From the NCBI RefSeq assembly GCF_000473085.1, contig NZ_AXBA01000014.1, positions 1-64,000 on the forward strand: 64,000 nt of DNA. Reading direction: 5' to 3'. The notes below the pieces were generated by a model. The model searched no databases. It was not told the origin of the DNA and was given only the letters and a program-made list of their open reading frames with translations. Shown here piece after piece: positions 8,636 through 18,478 of the stretch; position 1 is the first letter of the stretch; each line of letters opens with the position of its first letter. This DNA is from Azorhizobium doebereinerae UFLA1-100 (lineage in GTDB: Bacteria; Pseudomonadota; Alphaproteobacteria; Rhizobiales; Xanthobacteraceae). The position numbers and the translations under genes are program-made.

Positions 8636-8739
8636 GCGTCCCGGCCCGGCGTCGCAGCCGGGCGGATGCCGCTCGGCGGCGCCCGGCACGGGCGCCGCAC
8701 CCCATGGACAGGGGCGCGGATTGGCGCCACAAGCCCGGC

Positions 8740-9981
8740 ATGGCTGTTCCAAGACAGGTGGTGATCATCGGGGCGGGCCCGGCTGGGCTGATGGCGGCCT
8801 CGCGGCTGGCGGAGGCCGGCGTCGCCGTGCGGATCTTCGACCGCATGCCCGCGCCGGCGCGCAAATTCCTCATGGCCGGACGCGGCGGGCTGAACCTCAC
8901 CCATGGCGAGCCGCTCGATCTGTTCCTCACCCGCTACGGCCCGGCTGTCGGGCGCCTCGCGCCCGCCATTCGCGCCTTTCCGCCCGAGGCGCTCCGGGCC
9001 TTCGCGGACGGCCTGGGCGAGCCCACCTTCACCGGCTCCAGCGGCCGGGTGTTTCCCAAGAGCTTCAAGGCCTCGCCTCTGCTGCGGGCGTGGCTGCGGC
9101 GGCTGGGCGCGGCGGGCGTGGTGCTGGAGGCCCGCCACCGCTGGACCGGCTGGGACGCCGCCGGCGCGCTGACCTTCGAGACGCTGCACGGCCCCGTCAC
9201 GGTGCGGGCCGATGCCGTGATCCTGGCGCTGGGTGGTGCCTCCTGGCCGCGCCTCGGCTCCGACGGCGGCTGGCGCGCCCTCCTGGAGGGACAAGGCCTT
9301 GCCGTGACGCCGTTCGCCCCCGCGAACATGGGCGTGCGGATCGACTGGTCGCAGGAGATGCGGAGCCGTTTTGTCGGCACACCGGTGAAGCGCATCGCGC
9401 TCTCCTGCGGTGAGGCGCGGGTGCGCGGCGAGATGGTCGTCACCGGGACGGGGCTGGAAGGCGGCGCGGTCTATGCCCTGTCCCGTGTCATTCGCGACGC
9501 CTTCGCGGCCGGCGGGCAGGCGGAGATTACCGTCGACCTGCGGCCGGACCTCGACGTGGCGGCGCTCGCCGCGCGCCTTGCCGCCGCGCCGGCCAAGCTC
9601 TCCCTGGCGGAGCGGCTGCGCAAGGCCGCGGGGCTGTCGCCGGTCCACGCCTCGCTGCTGCGTGAGGGCATGGCGGAGCGGCCCGGAACCCCGGAGGCGC
9701 TGGCCCGCCTCATCAAGGGCGTGCCGCTTCAGATCAGCGGCCTAAGCGGCCTGGAACGGGCGATTTCCACCGCCGGTGGCCTGGCCTGGGCGGAGGTCGA
9801 AGACGACTTCTCGGTGCGCGGACGGCCCGATCTTTTCGTCTGCGGCGAGATGCTGGACTGGGAGGCACCCACCGGCGGCTATCTGCTGCAGGCCTGCTTT
9901 GCCACCGGCCGGGCGGCGGCCGAAGGGGTGCTGGCCCGCCTCAAGACCTGCAAAGATGTTTCGAATTTCGCCGCTAAATGA
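8740..9981 (+). CDS. HI0933-type FAD-dependent oxidoreductase
   Basis: A 413-residue flavoprotein. The N-terminal dinucleotide motif GAGPAGLMAASRLAEAG binds FAD, GRGGLNLTH follows, and the C-terminal TGGYLLQACFATGRAAAEG closes the FAD site, as in the HI0933/YhiN family (PP_4765-like subgroup). The substrate and role are not established for this family; annotations such as aminoacetone oxidase are inherited. The ATG at 8740 fits the family start MAVPRQVVIIGAG. It starts 104 bases after ccr and might share its transcript, but no functional tie is known. Confidence 0.8.
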   Translation: MAVPRQVVIIGAGPAGLMAASRLAEAGVAVRIFDRMPAPARKFLMAGRGGLNLTHGEPLDLFLTRYGPAVGRLAPAIRAFPPEALRAFADGLGEPTFTGSSGRVFPKSFKASPLLRAWLRRLGAAGVVLEARHRWTGWDAAGALTFETLHGPVTVRADAVILALGGASWPRLGSDGGWRALLEGQGLAVTPFAPANMGVRIDWSQEMRSRFVGTPVKRIALSCGEARVRGEMVVTGTGLEGGAVYALSRVIRDAFAAGGQAEITVDLRPDLDVAALAARLAAAPAKLSLAERLRKAAGLSPVHASLLREGMAERPGTPEALARLIKGVPLQISGLSGLERAISTAGGLAWAEVEDDFSVRGRPDLFVCGEMLDWEAPTGGYLLQACFATGRAAAEGVLARLKTCKDVSNFAAK

Positions 9982-10050
9982 GCATAACTTAAAATCTTAG
10001 GATGTGACGCTGGGTCTGGACATACTCATGCATCCGCAAATACCGGATGG

Positions 10051-11193
10051 GTGGGTAACATGGTCGATATTATCGGGACCCTGGATTCGGACAATCTGCA
10101 AGGCCTGTCTCCGCAAGGCGATGTCCTGGTCGGACGCGAAGGCAATGACGTCATCGTCGCCTATGCCGGATCCGGCGCCGATTACCTGGAAGGCGACGGC
10201 GGCAATGACACGCTGGTGGGCAATGGCGGGGACGACGTCCTCACCGGCGGCACCGGCGAAGACAGCCTCCATGGCGGGGCGGGCGCGGACCTGCTGATCG
10301 GCGGCGACGGCATCGACACCGCCGACTATTCAGGCCTCGTCAGCGGGCCGCAGGTCGGCGTGAGCGTGAACCTCGCCACCGGCGAAGGCGCGGGCGGCGA
10401 TGCCGAGGGCGACCTGCTGTTCGGCATCGAGAACATCACCGGCACCAACGGGGCCGACGTGCTGGTCGGCGATGCGGGCGACAACACCATCTATGTCGGC
10501 TCGGGCCAGTATCATGCCGTGGATGTGGTCGACGCCGGTGTCGGGGACGACACCGTCATCATCGGCGCGGGCGCGGCCATCGCCGATGGCGGGGCGGGCA
10601 ACGACCAGGTGGTGATCGCGTTCACCCAGGCGACGGGCGTCACCTTCAGCTTCTCGGACGGGGCCACGGCCAACGGCACCACCTTCACCAATTTCGAGAG
10701 CATGAACGTGTTCGGGACGCAGGGGAGCGACACCTTCTACGGCGGCGCCGGCGAGGACATCCTGTATGGCGGCGCGGGCCGGGACTATCTGCGCGGCGGG
10801 GCGGGCAACGACAGCCTCTATGGCATGGAAGGCCATGACAGCCTGCGCGGCGGGGCCGGCGACGACCGCCTGGAAGGCGGCTGGGGCAACGATTTCCTCG
10901 TCGGCGGCTCGGGTTCCGACAGCTTCGTCTATGACGATCTGAATTCGAGCCGCGACCGCATCATCGACTTCCAGGCGGGTGATGACGGCGACAAGATCGA
11001 ACTGTCCCTCTACCGCCAGTCGGAGACCGGCATCCACTCGTTCGAGGATTTCGTCGACCATCTGACGGAGACCGACCAGGGGCTCTATCTGGACCTCTCC
11101 GGGCACGGCCCTTGGCCGATCGGCGTGATCATCGAGAATGTCCACATCGCCGACCTGACGCCGGACAATCTGGCGCTCGACCTCTTCGCCTGA
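10051..11193 (+). CDS. RTX-type calcium-binding protein, probably secreted by a type I system
   Basis: A 380-residue acidic, glycine-rich protein with two blocks of RTX nonapeptides (GGxGxDxL type): about residues 46-100, for example GGDGNDTLVGNGGDDVLTGG-like units, and about 228-295. These form parallel beta-rolls that bind calcium. There is no N-terminal signal peptide, and the hydrophobic C-terminus ending NLALDLFA fits an uncleaved type I secretion signal. No ABC/MFP secretion genes are nearby. No enzymatic domain is visible. The ATG at 10060 is an alternative start. A short AT-rich stretch just upstream may hold the promoter. Confidence 0.8.
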   Translation: MGNMVDIIGTLDSDNLQGLSPQGDVLVGREGNDVIVAYAGSGADYLEGDGGNDTLVGNGGDDVLTGGTGEDSLHGGAGADLLIGGDGIDTADYSGLVSGPQVGVSVNLATGEGAGGDAEGDLLFGIENITGTNGADVLVGDAGDNTIYVGSGQYHAVDVVDAGVGDDTVIIGAGAAIADGGAGNDQVVIAFTQATGVTFSFSDGATANGTTFTNFESMNVFGTQGSDTFYGGAGEDILYGGAGRDYLRGGAGNDSLYGMEGHDSLRGGAGDDRLEGGWGNDFLVGGSGSDSFVYDDLNSSRDRIIDFQAGDDGDKIELSLYRQSETGIHSFEDFVDHLTETDQGLYLDLSGHGPWPIGVIIENVHIADLTPDNLALDLFA

Positions 11194-11218
11194 ACCCTTA
11201 AGGCCCCGCCGACGGCCG

Positions 11219-12391
11219 TCAGCGGCCGCCGGCGAGGCCGGGCGGGGCGAGGGGATTGTCGGTGAGGGCGGCGCGATCCGGCGTATCCACCTTCGGCACG
11301 CCGAGGAAGGCCTCGAACAGCCGCTGGATGACCGCCGGCTCCAGGTCGCGAACGATCATGACGAGGCGGGTGCGGTGGTCGTCGTCCGGCCAGGCCGGCA
11401 GGCGGGTGGGCGGGTGCATGATGTGCTGGACGCCGTGCAGCACCACCGGGGCCGACGGGTCGTCCTGCAGCTTCACGATGCCCTTCATGCGCAGCACGCT
11501 GCCGCCGTGGGTGGCGCGCAGCAGTTCCAGGAACAGGTCCAGCGTCGAGGCGGAGATGGGCGCGTCGGTGGCCAGCGTGAAGGCCTTGATGCGGTCGTCG
11601 TGGCGGTTGGGATCGATCCCGCCCGGCAGGCCCTCCGCCGCCTCCCGGTTCGCCGCCATCTGCTCTTCGGCCAGCCAGCGCGCCACGTCGGGGATCTTGC
11701 GCGCCGGGTCATACAGGCCGGCCTTGAGGATGCGGTCCGCGCTCGCCTCTCCCGCCGCCGCGTCGAGCACCGGCGCCAGGGGGGCGAGCCGGGCAAGGCG
11801 GGCGCGCAGGGCGGCAAGGTCCGCCTGTTGCGCCGGGGTGGTGGCGAGGTCGGTCTTGGTCAGCACGATGCGGTCCGCCACCGCCGCCTGCTTCACCGCC
11901 TCCGGCTGGGCATCGAGGGTAGCGTTGCCGTTGATGGCATCCACCACCGTCACCACGCCGTCGAGCCGATAGCGCAGCAGCAGGTAGGGGTGGGTCATCA
12001 GCGTGTGCAGGATGGGGGCGGGGTCGGCGAGGCCGGTGGTCTCGATGAGCACGCGGGAGAAAGGCGGCAGGCGGTTGTTGTCGCGCCCGCGCAGCAGGTC
12101 CTCCAGCGCCGCGACGAGGTCGCCGCGCACGGTGCAGCAGACGCAGCCGCTGGCCAGCAGCACCACGCCCTCATCCACCTCGCGCACAAACAGATGGTCG
12201 AGGCCGATCTCGCCGAACTCGTTGATGAGCACGGCGGTGTCGGCCAGCGCCGGGTTCGCCAGCAGACGGTTCAGCAGCGTGGTCTTGCCGGCGCCGAGGA
12301 AGCCGGTGAGGACAGTGACGGGAAGCGGCTCCGGCGGGCCGCGCCGAGGCGCGGTGGCGGGCGCCGGCGCGTCCGGAAAGGGATCGGTCAA
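11219..12391 (-). CDS. CobW/P47K-family GTPase, putative metal chaperone
   Basis: A 390-residue G3E GTPase. The Walker A motif is GFLGAGKTT at about residue 30, the family CxCC metal-binding motif is CVCC in LASGCVCCTVRGD, the Walker B-like ETTGLADP follows, and the guanine-specificity motif is TKTD. The C-terminal CobW domain is present. These proteins deliver metals such as zinc or cobalt to client enzymes; which metal cannot be told. The start is read as TTG at 12391, with AAGG eight bases before, 18 bases after the stop of the upstream carboxypeptidase, so the two are probably in one transcript. Confidence 0.82.
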   Translation of the reverse strand: MTDPFPDAPAPATAPRRGPPEPLPVTVLTGFLGAGKTTLLNRLLANPALADTAVLINEFGEIGLDHLFVREVDEGVVLLASGCVCCTVRGDLVAALEDLLRGRDNNRLPPFSRVLIETTGLADPAPILHTLMTHPYLLLRYRLDGVVTVVDAINGNATLDAQPEAVKQAAVADRIVLTKTDLATTPAQQADLAALRARLARLAPLAPVLDAAAGEASADRILKAGLYDPARKIPDVARWLAEEQMAANREAAEGLPGGIDPNRHDDRIKAFTLATDAPISASTLDLFLELLRATHGGSVLRMKGIVKLQDDPSAPVVLHGVQHIMHPPTRLPAWPDDDHRTRLVMIVRDLEPAVIQRLFEAFLGVPKVDTPDRAALTDNPLAPPGLAGGR

Positions 12392-12409
12392 GACATCGCC
12401 TTCAGGCGT

Positions 12410-13900
12410 TCAGGTTCCGGGCCGGGCGGCCGGTGCGGGCGCCGCATCGCTGTCCGACGGCGCAGGCTTGCTGGCTGCTGTCTTGGGTGCGGCGGTATTG
12501 GGCTTGGCCGCGGTGGTCGCCGGCTTGGCTGCCGACTGGGGCACAGGCTGCGGCCTTGCGGCCGGCACCGGCTTCGCCTGGAAGCCGTGCTTCTCCGCAT
12601 TGGTCAGCGTGGCGTTGGGCCGTGACGAGGACACCGGCTTCGCCGCCGTCGGGGGGGCGAGCTTCTTGTCGACGTCCCCGGTGGTGGTCGCCGCCTGCTT
12701 GGTCTTCTTGTCGCCGGGCTTGGCCGCGACAGGCTTCTTCTCTTCCTCGGGATAGGCCGTCTCCAGCGGAGTCGGCGCGCCCTTGGGGCCCAGGAACACG
12801 GGAATGGGGGGCATGGAGGGCGGCAGGGTCTGGAGCAGCGCCGCGCCGGGGTTCTTGCCCGAGAAGCCGGCCGCCTGGGCCGCCTGGGTGGCATAGGAGG
12901 TGGCCGAGCCGCCGCTGCCGAAGATGGCGTCGTCCTCATTCTCCGACAGCAGCTGGCCGCGCTTGCCGCCGCAGATATAGGCCTTCATGTCGGTGGGCTC
13001 GCCGCCGGTATCGGCGATGTTGTCCAGCGTCGGAGCGGCCGATCCGAAAATCGACCAGGACGGCTGGAAGCCCTTTTCGAACAGCATGGCCGCCTGCTCG
13101 GTGCGCGTCGCGGCGGACGGCGCGCCGAGGATGACGGCGATGAGCCGCTTGTTGCCGCGCGTGGCGGTCGCCACCAGGTTGAAGCCGGAGGAGCAGATGA
13201 AGCCGGTCTTCATCCCGTCGGCGCCCGGATAGCGGTCGATCAGGCGGTTGTAGTTGCGGATGACCGCCTTGCCGAGCTTGATAGCGGGGATGCGGAACAG
13301 CGCCTCCTGCTCGGGGAAATGGTAGATCAGCGCCCGCGCCAGCACCGCGAGATCGCGGGCGGTGGTGTATTGCTCGGGGTCCGGCAGGCCGTTGGGATTG
13401 TTGTAGTGGGTGCCGTGCATGCCGAGCCGGGCGGCGGTGTCGTTCATCTCCTCGGCGAAGGCCGGAACGCTGCCGCCCACGCCCTCGGCGATGACCACGG
13501 CCATGTCATTGGCCGACTTGACCATGAGCATGCGCAGCGCATTCTCCAGCGTCAGCTGCGTGCCGGCCTTGAAGCCCATCTTGCTCGGCTGCTGGTTGGC
13601 GGCGAGCGGGGAGACGGTGAGCAGCGTGTCGAAGGTCAGACGGCCTTCCTTCACCGCGTTCAGCGCCACATAGACGGTCATCAGCTTGGTGACGGAGGCG
13701 GGGTACCACGGCTTGCCGGCGTCCTGCTGCTCCAGCACGCGGCCGGTATCGGCTTCCACCAGCAGCACCGGGGTCGCGCTCACGGATGTTCCGGCCACGC
13801 ACACCAGCGCGGTGGCCGAGAGGGCGATGCGGAGGGCCGCGCCGCGCACCGGCGAGACGGCGGCCGCGAGACGTGCGGAAAGGCTGGACAGGCCCGGCAA
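12410..13900 (-). CDS. D-alanyl-D-alanine carboxypeptidase (PBP5/6 family, S11) with long C-terminal tail
   Basis: A serine peptidase of about 496 residues that trims pentapeptides in peptidoglycan. All three active-site motifs are present: SVTK (YPASVTKLMTVY), SAN (VKSANDMAV) and KTG (DGMKTGFICSSG). An N-terminal hydrophobic signal ends near SVSATP. The last ~130 residues are a low-complexity Pro/Ala/Lys-rich tail not needed for catalysis. I choose the TTG start at 13900 because AGGGAG lies seven bases before it; a GTG at 13921 with no visible ribosome site is the alternative. The gene is followed closely by the CobW GTPase gene. Confidence 0.85.
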   Translation of the reverse strand: MPGLSSLSARLAAAVSPVRGAALRIALSATALVCVAGTSVSATPVLLVEADTGRVLEQQDAGKPWYPASVTKLMTVYVALNAVKEGRLTFDTLLTVSPLAANQQPSKMGFKAGTQLTLENALRMLMVKSANDMAVVIAEGVGGSVPAFAEEMNDTAARLGMHGTHYNNPNGLPDPEQYTTARDLAVLARALIYHFPEQEALFRIPAIKLGKAVIRNYNRLIDRYPGADGMKTGFICSSGFNLVATATRGNKRLIAVILGAPSAATRTEQAAMLFEKGFQPSWSIFGSAAPTLDNIADTGGEPTDMKAYICGGKRGQLLSENEDDAIFGSGGSATSYATQAAQAAGFSGKNPGAALLQTLPPSMPPIPVFLGPKGAPTPLETAYPEEEKKPVAAKPGDKKTKQAATTTGDVDKKLAPPTAAKPVSSSRPNATLTNAEKHGFQAKPVPAARPQPVPQSAAKPATTAAKPNTAAPKTAASKPAPSDSDAAPAPAARPGT

Positions 13901-14258
13901 TGCTGGCTCCCTCGTGCGCACGCCGCCGGCCCGTCGGCCCGCGAATAGGCGCGCGCGTCATGAACGCGGCACAGGGCGGCGACCGGGTGGGTTACGCTCT
14001 GCCCATGCCTGAGTAGGACGCCCCCCGGCGACGCTGGTGTTTTCCTTATCCTTTTTCGCTGTTTCGGGGAAGGCGCAACCTTGCCTCAGGCCGTGGCCGG
14101 CCGGATCACTTTTCTCAAGGTTCGGCTGGAGAGGCCGAGCGGAAAGCCGGCGCATCGCCCTTAAGGGACTGCTGTCAAATGACTTTTTCTGCCCGCCCGC
14201 CGGCTCGCCCGCAAGGGCGTTCGTGCCATCATGGATTGAATTTTCAGGGCCTGCACCC
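13901..14258. other. Non-coding gap between the carboxypeptidase and glucan exporter genes
   Basis: About 360 bases lie upstream of the carboxypeptidase and downstream of ndvA. They must hold the carboxypeptidase promoter. A TTGACA hexamer reads on the minus strand at 14173-14178, but no good -10 box follows at the right distance. I see no gene, repeat or clear terminator. Confidence 0.4.
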
Positions 14259-16043
14259 CTACGTTTCCACCAGCGGCTTCTCGACCGCGTCGGCCGGGGC
14301 GAGGAATTGCGCGCGGGCGAGCGCGGCGAAGCGCCCGCCCAGCCGCACCAGTTCGTCGAACGTGCCGGCCTCGATGATGCGGCCCTGCTCGAACACCAGG
14401 ATGCGGTCGGCATCGCGCACCGTGGCGAGGCGATGGGCGATGACGAAGGTGGTGCGGCCCTTCATCACCTCGTCCAGCGCCGCCTGCACCTTCTGCTCGG
14501 TGGAGGCGTCGAGGGCGCTGGTCGCTTCGTCGAGGATGAGGATGGGCGGGTCCTTGAGCAGCGCCCGGGCGATGGACAGGCGCTGGCGCTCGCCGCCCGA
14601 CAGCGAGCGGCCGCGCTCGCCCACCATGGCCTTGAGGCCCATGGGGTTGCGCTCCACCAGCTCCAGCGCCTGGGCCCGCTCCAGCGCGAGGCGCAGTTCC
14701 GCCTCGGTGGCGTCCGGCTTGCCCACCCGCAGATTGTCCTCGATGGTCCGGTTGAACAGCATGGCTTCCTGGAACACCACGCCGATCTGGTGGCGCAGCG
14801 AGGCCAGCGTCACGTCGCGGATGTCGGTGCCGTCGATCCGCACCGCGCCGGACTGCGGGTCGAACACGCGGTGGAGCAGCGTGAGCGCCGTGGACTTGCC
14901 CGCGCCGGTCGATCCGACGAGGGCGATGGTTTCGCCCGGCGCGGCATGGAACGACACGTCGGCCAGGGCGCTGCGCTTGCCGTCATAGGAAAACGAGACA
15001 TCGTCGAACCGCACGTCGCCCTTCACGTCGGCCAGCACCGTGGCACCGGGCCGGTCGCGCACCTGGCCCACCGTGTCGAGCACCTGGAAGAATTGCGCCA
15101 GCCCCGGCGCCGACATGACCAGGCGGTTGATGAACCCCACGGTGTTGTCCAACCGCCCGATGAGCATGGTGGCGAAGCCCACGTAGGTGACGATGTCGCC
15201 GATGGCGGCGAGCCCGTGGAGATAGAGCCAAGTGCCGATGAGCAGGATGGCGAGGATGGTCAGCGTCGTCGCCGCCCGTGTGGCGATCGATACCAGCGCC
15301 CACCAGGACAGCACGGGGATCTGCGCGGCGAGCACCTGGCTGGCGGTGTCCTTGAGGCCGCGCACCTCGGCCTCGATGCGGGTGTAGCTCTGCACCAGGG
15401 CAACATTGCCGAGGGCGTCGGAGGCGTGCTCGGCAAGGCTGGCGTGATGGCCTTCCACTTCCCGTTGCAGGGCCTCCGTGCGCCGCATCACGTAGCCGGT
15501 GACGAAGCCGAAGACGAGCATCAGCACCACCAGCACGATGCCGAGGCGCCAGTTGATCCAGATGCCCACCGGCACCAGCACCACCAGCGAGACGACGGCG
15601 GCGCAATCCTCACGGAAGAAGGACAGCCACATGCCCCACAGGGCATCCGTGCCCTGGAGCATGATCTTCAGCAGCCGCCCGGAGTGGGTCTCGCCATGAA
15701 AGGAGAGCGGCAACTGGAGCACGTGCTCGAAATATTCCGTCAGCACGCCGAGCCGGCGGCGGTGGGAGAGCCGATCCGCGTGCAGCGAGATCAGCACCCC
15801 GGCGAGGATGTTGAACAGGCCGAACGCCACCCAGGCCCCCAGCAGCGGCGCCAGCTCGCCATAGGTGGGCGGCCGGGCCCCGGCCTGAGCCCCGGCCAAA
15901 GCGTCGATGATGCGGCCGAACAGGATGGGCTCGGCAAACTGCGCCACGGCGAGCGCAAGGTTGCCGATCGCCAGCGCGACGCCGACCTTCGCCAGCGGGC
16001 CCAGCAGCGACAAGGCGCGGGCATAGATCAGCAGCAGGTTCAT
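14259..16043 (-). CDS. ndvA: Cyclic beta-1,2-glucan exporter, ABC permease/ATPase (NdvA/ChvA)
   Basis: A 594-residue half-size ABC exporter with the membrane domain fused to the ATPase. The first ~300 residues hold six helices and start [19 protein letters not shown], followed by [15 protein letters not shown], which is characteristic of NdvA/ChvA. The ATPase has Walker [10 protein letters not shown], signature [16 protein letters not shown], Walker [13 protein letters not shown] and the H-loop IAHRLATV. The protein would export periplasmic cyclic glucan made by NdvB, which is not in the window. The length equals that of rhizobial NdvA. Confidence 0.88.
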   Translation of the reverse strand: MNLLLIYARALSLLGPLAKVGVALAIGNLALAVAQFAEPILFGRIIDALAGAQAGARPPTYGELAPLLGAWVAFGLFNILAGVLISLHADRLSHRRRLGVLTEYFEHVLQLPLSFHGETHSGRLLKIMLQGTDALWGMWLSFFREDCAAVVSLVVLVPVGIWINWRLGIVLVVLMLVFGFVTGYVMRRTEALQREVEGHHASLAEHASDALGNVALVQSYTRIEAEVRGLKDTASQVLAAQIPVLSWWALVSIATRAATTLTILAILLIGTWLYLHGLAAIGDIVTYVGFATMLIGRLDNTVGFINRLVMSAPGLAQFFQVLDTVGQVRDRPGATVLADVKGDVRFDDVSFSYDGKRSALADVSFHAAPGETIALVGSTGAGKSTALTLLHRVFDPQSGAVRIDGTDIRDVTLASLRHQIGVVFQEAMLFNRTIEDNLRVGKPDATEAELRLALERAQALELVERNPMGLKAMVGERGRSLSGGERQRLSIARALLKDPPILILDEATSALDASTEQKVQAALDEVMKGRTTFVIAHRLATVRDADRILVFEQGRIIEAGTFDELVRLGGRFAALARAQFLAPADAVEKPLVET

Positions 16044-16287
16044 CGCGCGCCGTCTCCGGGTCGGCCGAGGTGGCGAGAGGCGGTTACGCCGCCGCCCGGC
16101 CTCCGGCCCTGGGTCTGGCGTTCAGCAAAGACCGGGCGCATGGGGCAAGGCAAGGCCTCGCCGCGTGGTATCTTTTGACCGGGCTGCGGACGCGGCCTTG
16201 ATGCGGTCCAGCTCATTGCGCAAGAAAGCAGGCGTGCGCGCCGATGATCCGGCGGCGCGCCTCCGTCCGTGTCCATCGGGAGCCGTC

Positions 16288-17382
16288 ATGAGCGAACCGC
16301 GCCATCCTGCGTCCGCCGCCCCGTCCGGGCGGCTCGCCATCGGCCCCGGCGACCTGGAGGGAGCGGTTGCGGCGGGCGTGCTGGAGCGGACGCAGGCGGA
16401 TGCGCTCTGGATCTATCTGAAGGCGCGGGCGGCCGGCGCCACCGGCGGCCTGGAAGCGCCCGCCTTCACCTTCGGCCACACGCTCTATTATTTCGGCGGG
16501 CTGCTGGCGATCGCCGCCATGAGCCTGTTCATGACGCTGAGCTGGGATGCGCTCGGCCCCTGGGGCATCGCGGTGCTGGCCGTGCTCTACGGCGTCGCCT
16601 GCTGGGTCGCGGCCGAAATCCTGCTGCGGCGCGGGCTGGCCATTCCCGCCGGCCTGCTCGGCGCGCTGGCGGTGTGCCTGGTGCCGCTCGCCACCTGGTC
16701 GGTGCAGCATGCGCTGGGGCTGTGGCCGGAACTCGACGGTGGGATTTCCGGCGCGCGCTACAGCCAGTATCACCAATGGGTGGACGGGCGCTGGGTGACG
16801 CTGGAGGTGGCCACGCTGGCGGCCGGCGGATTGATGCTCTGGCGCCTGCCGCTGCCCTTCATGGTCATGCCGCTCGCCATCACGCTCTGGTACATGAGCA
16901 TGGACCTGTCCCACTGGCCGCCGGGCGGGCCGGATGCCTGGGAATGGGATCATGCCCGTCGCGTGTCCATGGCCTTCGGCGTCATCATGTGCGTCGTCGC
17001 CGGAGCGCTGGACATCTATCGCCGTCGCCGCCGGACCGCGGATTACGCCACCTGGCTCTATCTGTTCGGCGCCATCGCCGCCTGGAGCGGGTTGGCCGGC
17101 AGCGAGTGGGCGCGTCTCGGCTACGCGCTGTTCAACGCGGCGCTGGTGCTGTTCGGCGCCGCCATCGGCCGGCGCATCTTCACCGTGCTCGGCACGCTCG
17201 GGGTCGCCACCTATCTCGGCTATCTGGCTTTCGAGCTGTTCCAGGACAGCCTGCTGTTCCCGCTGGCGCTGAGCGTGCTCGGGCTTGCCATCGTGGCGCT
17301 CGGCATCTGGTGGCAGCGGCACGAGGCTGCGATCCACCGGCGCCTCGCCGCCGTGCTGCCGTCCGTTTCGGCCGGGGAGTGA
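16288..17382 (+). CDS. DUF2157-type multi-pass membrane protein
   Basis: A 364-residue integral membrane protein with about nine or ten helices after a cytoplasmic N-terminus of ~60 residues. That N-terminus (GDLEGAVAAGVLERTQADAL, then a short helix-rich segment) resembles the DUF2157 region. The function is unknown. The ATG at 16288 has GGGAG upstream; the open frame extends 41 codons further without a ribosome site. It is divergent from ndvA and ends 42 bases before the LysR gene, so both may share a promoter, though the regulator's targets lie downstream. Confidence 0.7.
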   Translation: MSEPRHPASAAPSGRLAIGPGDLEGAVAAGVLERTQADALWIYLKARAAGATGGLEAPAFTFGHTLYYFGGLLAIAAMSLFMTLSWDALGPWGIAVLAVLYGVACWVAAEILLRRGLAIPAGLLGALAVCLVPLATWSVQHALGLWPELDGGISGARYSQYHQWVDGRWVTLEVATLAAGGLMLWRLPLPFMVMPLAITLWYMSMDLSHWPPGGPDAWEWDHARRVSMAFGVIMCVVAGALDIYRRRRRTADYATWLYLFGAIAAWSGLAGSEWARLGYALFNAALVLFGAAIGRRIFTVLGTLGVATYLGYLAFELFQDSLLFPLALSVLGLAIVALGIWWQRHEAAIHRRLAAVLPSVSAGE

Positions 17383-17424
17383 GGGCATGGACCTGCGGGG
17401 ACGCCATCGGCTTACGGGGGCTGG

Positions 17425-18342
17425 ATGATGGAGCGCCTCGCCAGTGAGCGCATGTTCGTGGCGGTGCTGGACACCGGCAGCTTCGCGGCCGCCGCCGAGC
17501 GGCTGGGCACCAGCAGCGGACAGGCCTCCAAGCTGGTCTCCAAGCTGGAGGCGGATCTCGGCGTGCAGCTTCTCAAGCGCACCACCCGCGCGCTGTCCGC
17601 CACCGAGGTGGGGCAGGCCTATTACGAGCGCATCCGGCTGCTGCTGGAGGAATTCGACGCCCTCGACGCCTCGGTGCGCAACGCGTCCGGCGCCCCCGCC
17701 GGCCGGCTGCGGCTGACCGCTCCCAAATCCTTCGGCACCATCCAGCTGGCGCCCCTGCTGCTGGATTTCGCCCGCGCCTTTCCCGACATCCAGCTCGACG
17801 TGAGCTTCTCCGACCGGGTGGTGAACGTGGTGGAGGAAGGCTTCGACGCGGCCATCCGCATCGGCGCCCCCGGCGATTCCAGCCTGATCGCCCGCAAGCT
17901 GTGCGGTGCCCGCATCGTCCTCGTCGCCTCCGCCGATTACCTGAAGGCCCGAGGTGAGCCGCTGCGGCCGGCGGACCTCCTGCGCCACGAATGTGTCATC
18001 GACACCAATTTCCGCGATCCGTTCAACTGGCGATTCCGCGTCGGGGCAGACGGGGAGATGGAGACGGTCGCGGTCACGGGCCGCATCCGCTTCTCCGATG
18101 GTGAGGCGTGCATGGCTGCGGCTGAGGCGGGCCTCGGCATCGCCCGCCTGCCGAGCTTCATCGCCGGCCCCCGCATCCAGGCCGGCGCGGTGCGGCCGCT
18201 GCTGCTGGGGCTGGAGGAAGGTCCGCACGGCGTCTATGCGCTCTATCCGCCGGGGCGGCATCTGGCCTTGAAGGTGCGGGCGCTGGTGGATTTCCTCGCC
18301 ACCTGTTTCCGCGGGGAGCCGGCCTGGGACGTGGGCTGGTAG
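17425..18342 (+). CDS. LysR-family transcriptional regulator
   Basis: A 305-residue regulator with the winged helix-turn-helix in residues 1-60 (AAAERLGTSSGQASKLVSKLE, with the recognition helix around SGQASKLVSKL) and a type 2 periplasmic-binding-like effector domain from about residue 90. It belongs to the group with VTGRIRFSDGEACMAAAEAGLGIARLPSF near the end, often controlling quinone or aromatic-compound responses. It reads in the same direction as doxX, VOC and hydroquinone reductase genes just downstream, which are its likely targets. A candidate operator lies 30 bases after its stop. Confidence 0.88.
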   Translation: MMERLASERMFVAVLDTGSFAAAAERLGTSSGQASKLVSKLEADLGVQLLKRTTRALSATEVGQAYYERIRLLLEEFDALDASVRNASGAPAGRLRLTAPKSFGTIQLAPLLLDFARAFPDIQLDVSFSDRVVNVVEEGFDAAIRIGAPGDSSLIARKLCGARIVLVASADYLKARGEPLRPADLLRHECVIDTNFRDPFNWRFRVGADGEMETVAVTGRIRFSDGEACMAAAEAGLGIARLPSFIAGPRIQAGAVRPLLLGLEEGPHGVYALYPPGRHLALKVRALVDFLATCFRGEPAWDVGW

Positions 18343-18371
18343 AATGGGCAATCACGCCGCCGCGAGCTCTA

Positions 18372-18392
18372 TTCCTTCCTATCTGGAAGGAA
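18372..18392. promoter_or_regulatory. Perfect 8-bp inverted repeat before doxX, candidate LysR operator
   Basis: TTCCTTCC and GGAAGGAA flank the five bases TATCT, between the LysR gene and doxX. It contains the T-N11-A form usual for LysR sites. A second weaker inverted pair, AGGAAC and GTTCCT, lies at about 18431-18457. Either could position a regulator upstream of the doxX promoter. The assignment to this LysR protein is an inference from position. Confidence 0.45.
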
Positions 18393-18478
18393 ACAACTCC
18401 GGCGCGCCGGCTTAATCCGGCGCCCGGCGAGGAACATAGTCCGGCCATCGGTTCCTTACCCATCGCCGGAGACACATC

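Noticed and set aside
14037-16178. Long plus-strand open frame of about 713 codons
   Set aside because: It lies opposite the ndvA gene, is rich in His, Gln and Arg and has no family resemblance, as expected for an antisense shadow.
16213-18351. Long minus-strand frame of about 712 codons
   Set aside because: It spans the antisense of the DUF2157 and LysR genes and has shadow-frame composition with no ribosome site.
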